Shown here in pieces: positions 41,285-51,743 of a stretch of DNA of 64,000 nucleotides. The DNA is from Gemmatimonadota bacterium. GTDB lineage: Bacteria; Gemmatimonadota; Gemmatimonadetes; Gemmatimonadales; GWC2-71-9. Below the pieces are notes generated by a model, which ran no database searches, was not told the origin of the DNA, and saw nothing but the letters and a program-made list of their open reading frames with translations. A program made the translations under genes and the position numbers. Location of the stretch: positions 2,368,967 through 2,432,966 of the forward strand of contig CP070716.1 in the NCBI GenBank assembly GCA_020350425.1. The letters are read 5' to 3'. Numbering within the stretch: position 1 is the first letter of the stretch; each line of letters starts with the position of its first letter.

Positions 41285-42468
41285 TACCGCTCCTGCCCCA
41301 AGGATTGGAGGTATTCGGCGACGTCGGCCATCTCGCCCGCCGTCAGGGTCGGCCACGCACCCTCCCACTCGGCCGGTCCGCCCTCGCGGATCAGGGCGTG
41401 GTTCCACAGCGCGGCCACCACGGCCGCCGGGGAGTCCGGCGTCCGAACCTCGCGCAGGGCCGGCGCTGCGGCCCCGTGGCAGCTCGCGCACCCCTTCGAC
41501 CGCACCAGCCGCGCACCACGCTCGCGACTGCCCGCCTCGGAGAAGTACCGCAGCGACACGAGGTAGGCCACCAGGTCCGCCATATCACCTTCACGCAGCC
41601 GCGGTACGTCGATGCCGCGCTGCCGCATCACCCGCGTCATGGTGGGCGCCTTGTTCCACATCGCCGCCGCGAACTCGATCATGTTGCGATACCGCCCGGC
41701 CCGCCCCAGGTCGGGCGCGACCGTCCCGCCCTCTCCCGCGAGACCGTGGCATTGCGTGCACTGCAACTCCTCAAACCGCGTTCGGCCGGCCGCCGCCCGC
41801 CCCGGCAGGACGTAGACGGGCTGGTCGGGAAGCGCCTCGCTGGCCGATTCGAGATAGGCGATGAGATCCCGCAGCTCGTCGGGCGCAAAGGTCGGCCGCC
41901 GCAGGCCCCGCACTCGCATGGTGTCCGCCATGGCTGACCCGTGGTTCCACATCGCCGTGGCGAGCTGGACCGGCGACCCGTACCGGCCAGCCACGTCCAG
42001 GCTCGGGCCCGTGACGCCTCCGACGCCGGCCACCTGATGGCACGCGGCGCATTGCTTCTGGGTGAAGACCTGCTTGCCGGCCTCCGGGTCCCCCGACGGG
42101 TCGAAGTAATCGAGCCACGCGAGGAAGGCCAGCAGGTCGCCCGCCTCCCAGGGGTCGAGGCGCGGGCGTAGCAAACCCTGCGCGTCCATCTGGTGCACCA
42201 TCTGCGGCAGGTGGTTCCACAGCGAGGCGGCGACCCCGTAGAATGTCTCGCCCCCCTCGACGCCGCCGAGGTCCGGCGCCGTGGTACCCCCGACCCCGTT
42301 CACGGCGTGGCACCCGCTACACCCCATGAGGCCGAAGAGCCGAGACCCGCTCAGGATGCTCTGCGCCGCCCCGCCGGTCTCCTGGGCGGGAGCCGCCGAC
42401 CCGAGCGCGGCCAGCAGCACCAGGGTGCCGGTGCCGCGCGCGACACGATGCGTCAAACGGGAGATCAC
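41284..42468 (-). CDS. Tetra-domain class I cytochrome c
   Basis: Protein of 394 aa with a signal peptide and four consecutive monoheme class I cytochrome c domains of about 90 residues each: CSGCH, CAACH, CTQCH and CASCH. Each is followed by a G-P or APDLG-type loop and, in three cases, by a recurring (A/S)xWNH/K segment with a downstream Met, the possible axial ligand (WNHLPQMVHQM, WNHGSAMADTM, WNKAPTMTRVM). The last domain has lost this Met pattern (WNHALIREG). The domains look like serial duplications. It would be a soluble periplasmic electron shuttle for the bc complex encoded downstream. The stop overlaps the start of the 9-heme gene by one base. Confidence 0.88.
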   Translation of the reverse strand: MISRLTHRVARGTGTLVLLAALGSAAPAQETGGAAQSILSGSRLFGLMGCSGCHAVNGVGGTTAPDLGGVEGGETFYGVAASLWNHLPQMVHQMDAQGLLRPRLDPWEAGDLLAFLAWLDYFDPSGDPEAGKQVFTQKQCAACHQVAGVGGVTGPSLDVAGRYGSPVQLATAMWNHGSAMADTMRVRGLRRPTFAPDELRDLIAYLESASEALPDQPVYVLPGRAAAGRTRFEELQCTQCHGLAGEGGTVAPDLGRAGRYRNMIEFAAAMWNKAPTMTRVMRQRGIDVPRLREGDMADLVAYLVSLRYFSEAGSRERGARLVRSKGCASCHGAAAPALREVRTPDSPAAVVAALWNHALIREGGPAEWEGAWPTLTAGEMADVAEYLQSLGQER

Positions 42469-42510
42469 GAGGTTAGACAGTACACCGCCTCGGGTGGTTC
42501 GGAAAGGGTG

Positions 42511-42936
42511 CTAGACTGCCGGCGGCGACGTCCCCGCCGCGTCCGAGCGGCCGCCGATGACGAGGCCGGTGAGACCGACCAGGGACGCCACGCCTCCAAG
42601 GACGGCGGCCCCGCGCACCACCCACGCGAACCACGCCGGGAAGTCCCCCATCCGGTCGAGCGCGTAGAGCAGGAAGGCGAGTGTGAGCAGCACGACGCCG
42701 AGGCTGAAGGTGCGAATCCACTTCAGGCGCTTGGTGTAGCGCGCCAGCGGAAACTCGCACTCTGGGCAGACCTCGCCCGACGGGTCGCGCCACACGAACG
42801 ACCAACGCTTCCCGCCCTGTGGGTCGTCGCTCGTCGCGGGCTCGGCGGCGGGCAGCGTCGGCTTGACGAGCTTCTTGCACCCGGGGCACACCACCCCACC
42901 CGTGACCGCCGCACTGATTCGTTCGCTGAGCCGCAT
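42511..42936 (-). CDS. Small membrane protein with zinc-ribbon-like cysteine pairs
   Basis: Protein of 141 aa. Two CXXC pairs, CPGC at residues 17-20 and CPEC at about 57-60, could form one zinc ribbon or bind another metal. They are followed by two transmembrane helices (about 74-92 and 101-126). The N terminus has no signal peptide, so the cysteines are likely cytosolic. It lies between the NrfD gene and the tetra-domain cytochrome gene in a tightly packed operon. I do not recognise a family. A role in assembly or regulation of the bc/NrfD complex is only a guess from position. Confidence 0.65.
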   Translation of the reverse strand: MRLSERISAAVTGGVVCPGCKKLVKPTLPAAEPATSDDPQGGKRWSFVWRDPSGEVCPECEFPLARYTKRLKWIRTFSLGVVLLTLAFLLYALDRMGDFPAWFAWVVRGAAVLGGVASLVGLTGLVIGGRSDAAGTSPPAV

Positions 42937-43029
42937 GTTCTCCCCCCAAGTCTAGGGCGCTGCCCTTCCCGGAGAGCAGTCGCTCCGCCGCGATCGGGGC
43001 AGCCTCAGGTTGGCCGAGTACGTATCCGG

Positions 43030-44223
43030 CTACCCGGATGCCGGGGGCGTGTCCGGCTCCGGGCCATCGCTCCACGGGGGCAGCAGCTTGACGAGCACCC
43101 AGAGAATGACGAACGGCAGGAGCAGCAGGCCAATGGTCATCGCCAGCCCCTCGATCCCGAGCAGCTCGACCTTATAGACCGTCAAGCCACGCAGGCTCTT
43201 GGAGAAGAGCTGCCCTCCGATGACCACGTTCCACCGAATGCTGAAGATGCCGATCTGGATGAACACGGCGGCCACCAGGTAGATGATCTGCCGCAGCTCG
43301 GGGGGCGTCCGCAGGAATCCGCCCTTTTTGAGCCCGGGCGACACCAGGGCCAGGGCGATGAGCGGGATCACCGTTCCCATCACCACCTGAAGCACGATCA
43401 ACGAGATGAATAGCCGGCTCTCGATGAGCTGGCGCAGGATCTCGATCGACTCCTCCGACTCGTACAGCCGGTGGATGAAGTCGAGCGCCTCGAGTGAGAA
43501 GTCCACGACCAGCGCGTAGAACAGGAATTGTGCCAGCTTGTCGAGGCACGCCATGTCGATCTTCCGCCAGCGGAACATGGTCGTGAGCATGTAGAGCACC
43601 AGCACCAGCGCTATGCCCGAGACCATGGCGGAGAACAGGAACACGACCGGCATCAGCACGCTGCTCCACCACGGATTGGCCTTGATCGAGCCGAAGATGA
43701 ATCCCACGTAGCCGTGCAGCAGGAAGGCCGACGGGATGCCGATCACCGTGATCCACCGGCCGGCGCTGTCATCGAAACGCAGCGACTTCTCGGAGATGTC
43801 CGTGGCGCCGAGCGTCAGCACGTAGTAGATCCAGCGCCGCACCCCGCGCGACTCCCGCGCCCACAAGACCATGTCCTTGCGGTAGTCGAACCAGACCTCC
43901 AGCAGCAGCACTACGGCCAGGTACCAGGCGTACACGAACCCGAACATCGCCATCGCCGAGTTCGTGTTGGGCGTGAGGAAGATCTCGTAGGAGCGCTCGG
44001 GATGACCCAGATGCGCGAGCAGCGGCAACGGAGCGACCAGCAGGAAGGCGAGGGCGGTGAGGAGCGACAGCCGGTACGTCGGCTGCACCTCCTTCACGTT
44101 GAACACCCGCTCCAAGGAGGCAAGGATGAAGGCGCCCGCCACCAACCCCGTGAGGTAGGGGTACAGGACGATCAACAGGCTCCACTGCAGCTCGAACTCG
44201 TTGGGGTAGATATAGCCCTGCAT
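43030..44223 (-). CDS. NrfD/PsrC-family membrane subunit
   Basis: Protein of 397 aa with about nine or ten membrane helices. Conserved NrfD-family traits include the N-terminal WSLLIVLYPYLTGLVAGAFI, the quinone-site loop LLAHLGHPERSYEIFLTPNT and, later, LLHGYVGFIFGSIKANPWWS. These proteins exchange electrons between the quinone pool and the ferredoxin subunit, encoded here two bases upstream. With the octaheme protein the three genes make an octaheme-ferredoxin-NrfD set, similar in composition to Qrc- or ACIII-like modules but without any molybdopterin-type subunit. It is less close to the NrfD at 28279-29544, which is HybB-like. Confidence 0.9.
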   Translation of the reverse strand: MQGYIYPNEFELQWSLLIVLYPYLTGLVAGAFILASLERVFNVKEVQPTYRLSLLTALAFLLVAPLPLLAHLGHPERSYEIFLTPNTNSAMAMFGFVYAWYLAVVLLLEVWFDYRKDMVLWARESRGVRRWIYYVLTLGATDISEKSLRFDDSAGRWITVIGIPSAFLLHGYVGFIFGSIKANPWWSSVLMPVVFLFSAMVSGIALVLVLYMLTTMFRWRKIDMACLDKLAQFLFYALVVDFSLEALDFIHRLYESEESIEILRQLIESRLFISLIVLQVVMGTVIPLIALALVSPGLKKGGFLRTPPELRQIIYLVAAVFIQIGIFSIRWNVVIGGQLFSKSLRGLTVYKVELLGIEGLAMTIGLLLLPFVILWVLVKLLPPWSDGPEPDTPPASG

Positions 44224-44225
44224 CG

Positions 44226-45044
44226 CTAGCGCACCTCCCCGTCGAGGTTGGCGTAGTATGCCTTGGGCTTGGTGTTCAGGTGGCCCTTGAGCACCTGCAC
44301 GTCATTGAACTGCATGAAGCGGGCGAGTGGCGTGGCTCGCTCCTCGACCTCGCCGAAGATCCGCGCTCCCGTGGGGCATACCTCCACACACGCCGGCACC
44401 AATCCGTCCACCAGCCGGTGGTAGCAGAACGTGCACTTCCCCGCCACGTGCTTCTCCGGGTGGATGTACCGCGCCCCGTACGGGCAGGCCTGGACGCAGT
44501 AGCGGCACCCGATGCAGTAGCCCTCGTCGACCAGGACCACTCCGTCCTTGGTGATGAACGTGGCGCCGACGGGGCACACCTGGACGCACGGCGGGTTGTC
44601 GCAGTGGTTGCACAGTTTCGGGACGAAGAAGGTGCGACGCACCGTCGCGGGCTCCGCGATGGGCGGGAAGCCGTCGATGCCGCCATTCGGACTGTCGACG
44701 TCGACTTCGTGGTCGCGCCGGATCACGTACCGCTCGATCCACGTGTTGAAGAAGTGCGGCTCCTCCGGCACGTCGTTCTCGGTCTTGCAGGCTACGACGC
44801 AGCGAGCGCACCCGATGCACTTCCGCACGTCGATTCCCATGCCGTAGCGGTGCTCCGTGGGATCGTATCCGGCCGTGGCTCCCTGGGCGGCCGCCGCCGG
44901 CACGCTCACCGTGCCCCACCACAGCACCGGGGCGGCGGCGCTGCACGCCCCCAGGAGGTCGCGCAGGAACTCCCGCCGATCGACCGAGTCGCTGTCGGTC
45001 CGCTCGGCGTCGCGCTCGATGGTGTCCGGGCTCTCAGGCATCAT
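44226..45044 (-). CDS. Periplasmic four-cluster ferredoxin subunit (NrfC/DsrO-like)
   Basis: Protein of 272 aa. The twin-arginine signal is RREFLRDLLGACS at about residues 21-33. Four cysteine sets for [4Fe-4S] clusters follow: CIGCARCVVAC, CNHCDNPPCVQVC, CIGCRYCVQAC and CTFCYHRLVDGLVPACVEVC. The start is the first of two adjacent ATGs at 45044, giving a four-base overlap with the octaheme gene. It connects the quinone-reactive NrfD subunit with the octaheme cytochrome. The catalytic nitrite reductase NrfA is not present, so the module is probably a quinone-cytochrome electron gate and not part of an Nrf system. Confidence 0.91.
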   Translation of the reverse strand: MMPESPDTIERDAERTDSDSVDRREFLRDLLGACSAAAPVLWWGTVSVPAAAAQGATAGYDPTEHRYGMGIDVRKCIGCARCVVACKTENDVPEEPHFFNTWIERYVIRRDHEVDVDSPNGGIDGFPPIAEPATVRRTFFVPKLCNHCDNPPCVQVCPVGATFITKDGVVLVDEGYCIGCRYCVQACPYGARYIHPEKHVAGKCTFCYHRLVDGLVPACVEVCPTGARIFGEVEERATPLARFMQFNDVQVLKGHLNTKPKAYYANLDGEVR

Positions 45045-45769
45045 CGTGCCTCGGGGTAGTGGGGGTAGTGGCACTGCCAGCAGACGTAGGGCTGACCGTG
45101 GCTCCGCAGGTCGATGCGCGGGATCCGCTCGGAGGAGCGCGCGTCCGCCGCGTGGCAGGTGCCGCAGAAGCTCCGCTCCGCAGGCTTGGTGGGACGCACC
45201 GCCCGCGGGTTGTCTCTGTGCTCTTTCGGCGCCTCGTGGCAGGTGCCGCAGTTCAGCTCCGCGTGATGTGAGACCGCCAGCTGGTTCGCGATCTGCCCGT
45301 GGCACGCGCTGCACTCCCGCGGCGTGACCGGAGGCTCGGGCGCATGCGGTTCGTGACAGCCGGCACAGGGCATACGCGGATTGTGGGTGACCGAGTCGAT
45401 CTGGGGAAAGCCCGTCGGCCGCGAAGGACTGTACGCGTGACACAACACGCACAGGTCGCGTTCGCGCGGGACCGCGGGCTTAATCTCCAACGGATTGGCC
45501 ACATGCGCTGCCGCCGGCCCGTGGCATACCTCGCACCGCACCCCACGGTGATTCGACGCCGCCCGCTGCTCCGCGATGGGCCGGTGGCACATGGTGCACT
45601 CCTGGTGCCCTGCGTACTCCTTGGGATGCGCCACGATCGTGTCGATCGCCGCCGCTCGGTAGTGGCCGAGGTCGCCGAACGTGTCCGGCACGAGCAGGCT
45701 GCGCGCCACGAAAAGGCCGATGACGGCCACGGCGAAGACCGCGGCGAGGCGAGGTACCTGCTGTGGCAT
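45041..45769 (-). CDS. Membrane-anchored octaheme cytochrome c
   Basis: Protein of 242 aa with an N-terminal transmembrane helix (about residues 8-26) and eight CXXCH motifs: CTMCH, CEVCH, CVLCH, CAGCH, CSACH, CGTCH, CGTCH and CWQCH. ATG at 45769 is chosen because GGGGGG lies six bases before it. The pairs CxxCHG-P-A-x-x-H and CxxCHEAPKEH show a repeated diheme unit. It is the first gene of the 7-kb operon that runs through ferredoxin, NrfD, zinc ribbon, tetra-domain cytochrome, 9-heme, Rieske and cytochrome b. It would be the heme entry or exit point of the NrfD module. Confidence 0.88.
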   Translation of the reverse strand: MPQQVPRLAAVFAVAVIGLFVARSLLVPDTFGDLGHYRAAAIDTIVAHPKEYAGHQECTMCHRPIAEQRAASNHRGVRCEVCHGPAAAHVANPLEIKPAVPRERDLCVLCHAYSPSRPTGFPQIDSVTHNPRMPCAGCHEPHAPEPPVTPRECSACHGQIANQLAVSHHAELNCGTCHEAPKEHRDNPRAVRPTKPAERSFCGTCHAADARSSERIPRIDLRSHGQPYVCWQCHYPHYPEAR

Positions 45770-45922
45770 GCGAATCCCCCCCATCGGGATCGGTGCGCAC
45801 GGTCGGTTCGGCAATCCCGACCGCAAGATTCCGTCAACCTTGGGGGTCGAGCGTGAAGAAATCATGAAGTCACCGCGAACGGCGGGGCAGCACGACCGAA
45901 TCCGCGCTCGCGGACAGCACCT

Positions 45923-45928
45923 TATTAT
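45923..45928 (+). promoter_or_regulatory. -10-like TATTAT directly before ogt
   Basis: TATTAT ends five bases before the ATG at 45934 and no ribosome-binding site is seen, which suggests a leaderless message. The -35 region is poor. Confidence 0.4.
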
Positions 45929-45933
45929 TCCGC

Positions 45934-46410
45934 ATGCCTCCCAAGACGCCGTTCACCGTCGCCTCCGATCTGGTTTCCCTGGCCGTGTCCGTGGCGGATG
46001 GCGCGATCACGCGCATCGAGCTGAACCGAAGCGGCGACCGCGCGCCCGAGACGGTGCTGGAACGGCACGCGGCCCGGGAGCTGGAGGAGTACCTGGGGGG
46101 CCGGCGCACGGAGTTCACGGTGCCCGTCCGTCCCAGCGGGACCGCGTTCGACCGCCGGGTATGGGACGCGGTGGCCGCCATTCGGTACGGGGAGACGGCC
46201 ACCTACGGGGAGATCGCAGGAGCCATCGGGAATCCCCGCGGTGCGCGCGCCGTGGGGACGGCCAACGGACGCAACCCGATCCCGATCATCATCCCGTGCC
46301 ACCGGGTGGTCGCCGCCGGCGGCAAGCTGGGGGGATACGGGGGCGGCCTCCCGCTCAAGCGCCGCCTGCTGGATCTCGAAACGAGCCGGCGGATCGCGCA
46401 CCCGCTTTGA
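45934..46410 (+). CDS. ogt: Methylated-DNA--protein-cysteine methyltransferase
   Basis: Protein of 158 aa. It removes alkyl groups from O6-alkylguanine by transferring them to its own cysteine. The active-site motif IIIPCHRVV is intact, preceded by the helix-turn-helix region YGETATYGEIAGAIGNPRGARAVG and followed by GGKLGGYGGGLPLKRRLLDLE. The N-terminal domain is short. It is divergent from the octaheme operon and 10 bases upstream of recF, so the two may be co-transcribed. Together with the Cys-less ATL protein at 14276-14620 the genome has both a repair enzyme and a damage-flagging protein. Confidence 0.95.
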   Translation: MPPKTPFTVASDLVSLAVSVADGAITRIELNRSGDRAPETVLERHAARELEEYLGGRRTEFTVPVRPSGTAFDRRVWDAVAAIRYGETATYGEIAGAIGNPRGARAVGTANGRNPIPIIIPCHRVVAAGGKLGGYGGGLPLKRRLLDLETSRRIAHPL

Positions 46411-46420
46411 GCCACGCCCC

Positions 46421-47480
46421 GTGCACCTGACCCAGCTCACCGCCCGCAACTTTCGCAACCTGGCGTCGCTCGACGTGGAGCTCCCCACCGAGGGCGTCGT
46501 CATCCTCGGGGAGAACGGCCACGGCAAGACGAACCTGCTGGAGGCGATCTACTACCTGGTGCTGTTCCGCTCGCTGCGCGGCGCGAAGGACCGGGAGCTG
46601 GTGCGGTTCGGGGAGGCGGGGTTCTTCCTGGCGGGGGTGGCCGAACAGCGCATCACGGTTGGGTACGAAACCGCGGGGCGGCGCAAGAAGGTCACGGTGG
46701 ACCGCGGCGAAGTGAAGAAACTCTCCGACGGAGTGGGACTGGTGACGGCCGTCGCGTTCGCCCCCGCCGATCGGGCGATCGTCGCCGCCGGTCCGGCGGG
46801 GCGGCGGCGCTACCTCGACGTGCTCCTGTCGCTCGGCGAGCCGGGCTATCTCGCCCACCTGTCGGCGATGCGCAACGCGCTGCGGCAGCGCAATGCCGCC
46901 CTCAAGCGCGGACGCGCCGACGAGGCGCGGGCGTTCGACGCGCCGTTCGCGCGGGCGGCCGCGCACGTCGGGAGCCTGCGACGGCGCTGGACGGCGGCGC
47001 AGGCGGAGCGATATGCTGAGCTGTGCCGCGCGCTGGGTGAAGAGGCTCCCCCCGCGATGCGCTATCACCCGCACCACCAGCGGGAAGGCGACTCGCCCGA
47101 GGAGCTGGAGCGCGGCCTCGCGGTCACCATAAACCGGGATCTGCGGCGCGGCATGACCACCACCGGGCCGCATCGCGACGACCTGGACCTCTCGATCAAC
47201 GGCAAGGAGTTGCGTACGTACGGCTCGGCCGGCCAGCAGCGTACCGCCGCGGTGGCCCTGCGCTTGCTCGAAGCCGAGACGCTGACCGCCGCCCGGAGCA
47301 GTCCGCCGGTCGCCTTGTACGACGACGTGTTCGCCGAGCTCGACGCCAGCCGGCAGGCCCGGCTGCTGGCCCTCATCCGCGAGCGACTTCCGGGACAGGC
47401 CATCGTGACGGCGCCCCGCGAATCGGAAGTTCCAGCCGCACTGCTCGAGCGGCCGCGCTGGCGCATGGAAGGAGGGCGGC

Positions 47481-47491
<11 letters not shown>
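46421..47491 (+). CDS. recF: DNA replication and repair protein RecF
   Basis: Protein of 356 aa. RecF binds gapped DNA and helps load RecA with RecO/RecR. Walker A is LGENGHGKTNLLEAI (residues 28-42) and the family start LTQLTARNFRNL is clear. The ABC signature region appears as TYGSAGQQRTAAVALRLLEAE, and Walker B as VALYDDVFAELD. GTG at 46421 is used; it matches the usual N terminus. The gene order recF, dciA-like, gyrB is that of many bacterial replication regions, but dnaA and dnaN are not upstream here; ogt takes that position. Confidence 0.95.
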
Positions 47492-49929
<2,438 letters not shown>

Positions 49930-50041
49930 GCGGCTCGGCCCCCCCCGCCGCCGGCCGGGGAAGGGGTAGGGCCCACTCCCCGCCGGCACCGTGCCGACGC
50001 CGCCCTGCCCACCCCCCGGCTACCCCCGCCCGGCCGGGCAC

Positions 50042-50070
50042 TTGACAAGATATCCATATTGCTATATTCT
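50042..50070 (+). promoter_or_regulatory. Promoter of the arsR-efflux operon in an AT-rich island
   Basis: TTGACA (50042-50047) and TATTCT (50065-50070) are 17 bases apart. The start site would fall on or next to the ATG at 50077, so the message is probably leaderless. The spacer and -10 region (ATATCCATATTGCTATAT) is strikingly AT-rich with overlapping dyads and may contain the repressor's own operator. Confidence 0.6.
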
Positions 50071-50076
50071 ATGTCC

Positions 50077-50382
50077 ATGACACCAAAGCAACTCGTGAGG
50101 GGCGTGGAGCCCAAGACCCTGCACCGGGCCGCGGAGATCATCAAGATGCTCGGGCACCCCGACCGCCTGAAGATCGCGGAGGTGCTGGAGCAGGGTGAGA
50201 CTTCCGTTTCGGACATCCAGCAGGTGCTCGACCTGCCACAGGCCATCGTATCACAGCACCTGGCCAAGATGCGCGGGTGCGGGATCGTGAGCTCCCGGCG
50301 GGATGGCAATCACGTGTACTACCGGATCGTGGAGCCCAAGGTCGGACACATCCTGGGCTGCATTCGAAGCTGCGACATGTAA
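50077..50382 (+). CDS. ArsR-family winged-helix transcriptional regulator
   Basis: Protein of 101 aa (103 if the ATG at 50071 is used). The winged-helix domain is typical: MLGHPDRLKIAEVLEQGETS, then VSDIQQVLDLPQAIVSQHLA with the recognition helix, and the wing GIVSSRRDGNHVYYRIVEP. The tail GCIRSCDM carries two cysteines, and another cysteine (RGCG) lies beside the recognition helix, so metal or thiol sensing is possible. ArsR proteins repress neighbouring genes until their ligand binds. The target is likely the RND efflux operon directly downstream, and itself. Confidence 0.9.
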   Translation: MTPKQLVRGVEPKTLHRAAEIIKMLGHPDRLKIAEVLEQGETSVSDIQQVLDLPQAIVSQHLAKMRGCGIVSSRRDGNHVYYRIVEPKVGHILGCIRSCDM

Positions 50383-50417
50383 CGGGGTTGGGCGCGGAGA
50401 CCCCTTTTTTTCACCTG

Positions 50418-50429
50418 AGACATATGTCT
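50418..50429 (+). promoter_or_regulatory. Perfect palindrome AGACATATGTCT over the tolC-like start codon
   Basis: The 12-base perfect palindrome contains the ATG (50424-50426) of the outer-membrane efflux gene. It lies 35 bases after the arsR stop in a locally AT-rich stretch. It could be an operator of the ArsR protein or a small hairpin that masks the start codon. Confidence 0.45.
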
Positions 50430-51743
50430 ATTACTATTAATATATTGATGGCCGCCGCCCAGATTGGGGCCGGGGACACGCTGCAGCTCTCGCTCGAACA
50501 GGCGGTGGCCCGTGCCATGGAGGCCAACCCGTCGCTGCTGGCGGTCCAGGCCGAGGCGCGTGCCGCAGCCGAGCTCCCGCGCCAGGCGAGTCAGGCGTTC
50601 CTGCCGAGCATTACGGTCGACCTCAACGCCATCCGCACTAACGATCCGGTGGCGGTGTTCGGCCTCAAGCTGCGCCAGGCCAACTTCACCGGCGAAGACC
50701 TGGCGCTCGACGCCCTGAACAGCCCGAACCCGTACGGTGGCTGGACCACGGCCGCGATGATCCGGCAGCCGCTGCTGGTACCCGAGGCGCTGTACGGCCA
50801 TGGCGCGGCCCGCAAGGCGTCGCAAGCCCAGGCCGCGGCCGCGCGACGCGCGTCGGGCGCCACGACGTTCTTCGTCACGCGCACCTACTGGGACGCGCAG
50901 CTCGCAGCCCGGCAGGTGGACGCGCTGGATACCGCGATCGCCGCCGCGCGGGCCCACGCCCGCCAGGCCGAGGCGATGCACGAGCAGGGATTGGTGACCG
51001 GCCTCGACGCCCGACTCGCCCGGCTCAAGGCGTCGGAGCTCGAGGTGCGGCGCCTGGCCGCGCACGCGCAGGCGGCCAACGCGCTGTCGGGGCTGCGTAC
51101 GCTCCTCGCGCTACCCGACTCCGTCCCCCTCGTGCTCACCGACTCCCTGGGCAACACCACCAGCTCGAGCTGTACGGAAGGAGCCGCCGACTGCTCACTC
51201 GAGAGCCGGGCCGACCTCGAGGCCTACCGGCTCGGGGCGGAAGCGGCGGACCTCGGCGTGCGCAGCGCCTGGTCCTCACAGCTGCCGGCGGTCGCCGCGT
51301 TCGGCTCGGTGGGCTACCACGGGCAGAGCGCGCCCTGGGACGACGGGAGCGGCAACTGGATGATCGGCATTGGCCTGACGTGGCCGATCTTCCACGGCCT
51401 CAAGGGCGTGGGCAAGGTGCGGGCGGCCAAGGCCGAGCGCACCGCCGCCGAGGCGCGCCGCGAGGCGGCCGAGCGCCAGGCGGCGCTGGAAGTGCTGGAG
51501 GCCGAACGCCTGCTGGACGCCGCCCGCGAGGGCGTCGGCGTCGCCGCGGACGCGGCGGCGGAGGCGGGGGAAGCGGTCGAGCACGCGCGCCTGCGCTACC
51601 GCACCGGTGCCGCCCCCATCACCGAGCTACTCGACGTCGAGGCGGCGGCCACCGCCGCCCGACTCAACCTCGTCGCCGCCCGCCGGGATCTGTCCGTGGC
51701 GCTGGCGGCCCTGGACCTCGCTTACGGAGCGTACGACCGATGA
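50424..51743 (+). CDS. TolC-family outer-membrane efflux protein
   Basis: Protein of 439 aa, normal size for the family. It forms the outer-membrane and periplasmic tunnel of a tripartite pump. Two outer-membrane-efflux repeats are visible: LQLSLEQAVARAMEANPSLL at the start and, in the second half, long helices rich in Ala and Glu (ERTAAEARREAAERQAALEV) followed by LRYRTGAAPITELLDVEAAA. The signal sequence after ATG 50424 is short (MSITINILMAAAQIGAG), so the true start may need checking; an ATG at 50448 is the alternative. The stop overlaps the start of the adaptor gene (ATGA). Confidence 0.88.
   Translation: MSITINILMAAAQIGAGDTLQLSLEQAVARAMEANPSLLAVQAEARAAAELPRQASQAFLPSITVDLNAIRTNDPVAVFGLKLRQANFTGEDLALDALNSPNPYGGWTTAAMIRQPLLVPEALYGHGAARKASQAQAAAARRASGATTFFVTRTYWDAQLAARQVDALDTAIAAARAHARQAEAMHEQGLVTGLDARLARLKASELEVRRLAAHAQAANALSGLRTLLALPDSVPLVLTDSLGNTTSSSCTEGAADCSLESRADLEAYRLGAEAADLGVRSAWSSQLPAVAAFGSVGYHGQSAPWDDGSGNWMIGIGLTWPIFHGLKGVGKVRAAKAERTAAEARREAAERQAALEVLEAERLLDAAREGVGVAADAAAEAGEAVEHARLRYRTGAAPITELLDVEAAATAARLNLVAARRDLSVALAALDLAYGAYDR

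Noticed and set aside
43030-45769. Octaheme-ferredoxin-NrfD set as a nitrite reductase (Nrf) or alternative complex III
   Set aside because: There is no NrfA-type catalytic CXXCK cytochrome and no molybdopterin-like ActB or second NrfD in the operon.
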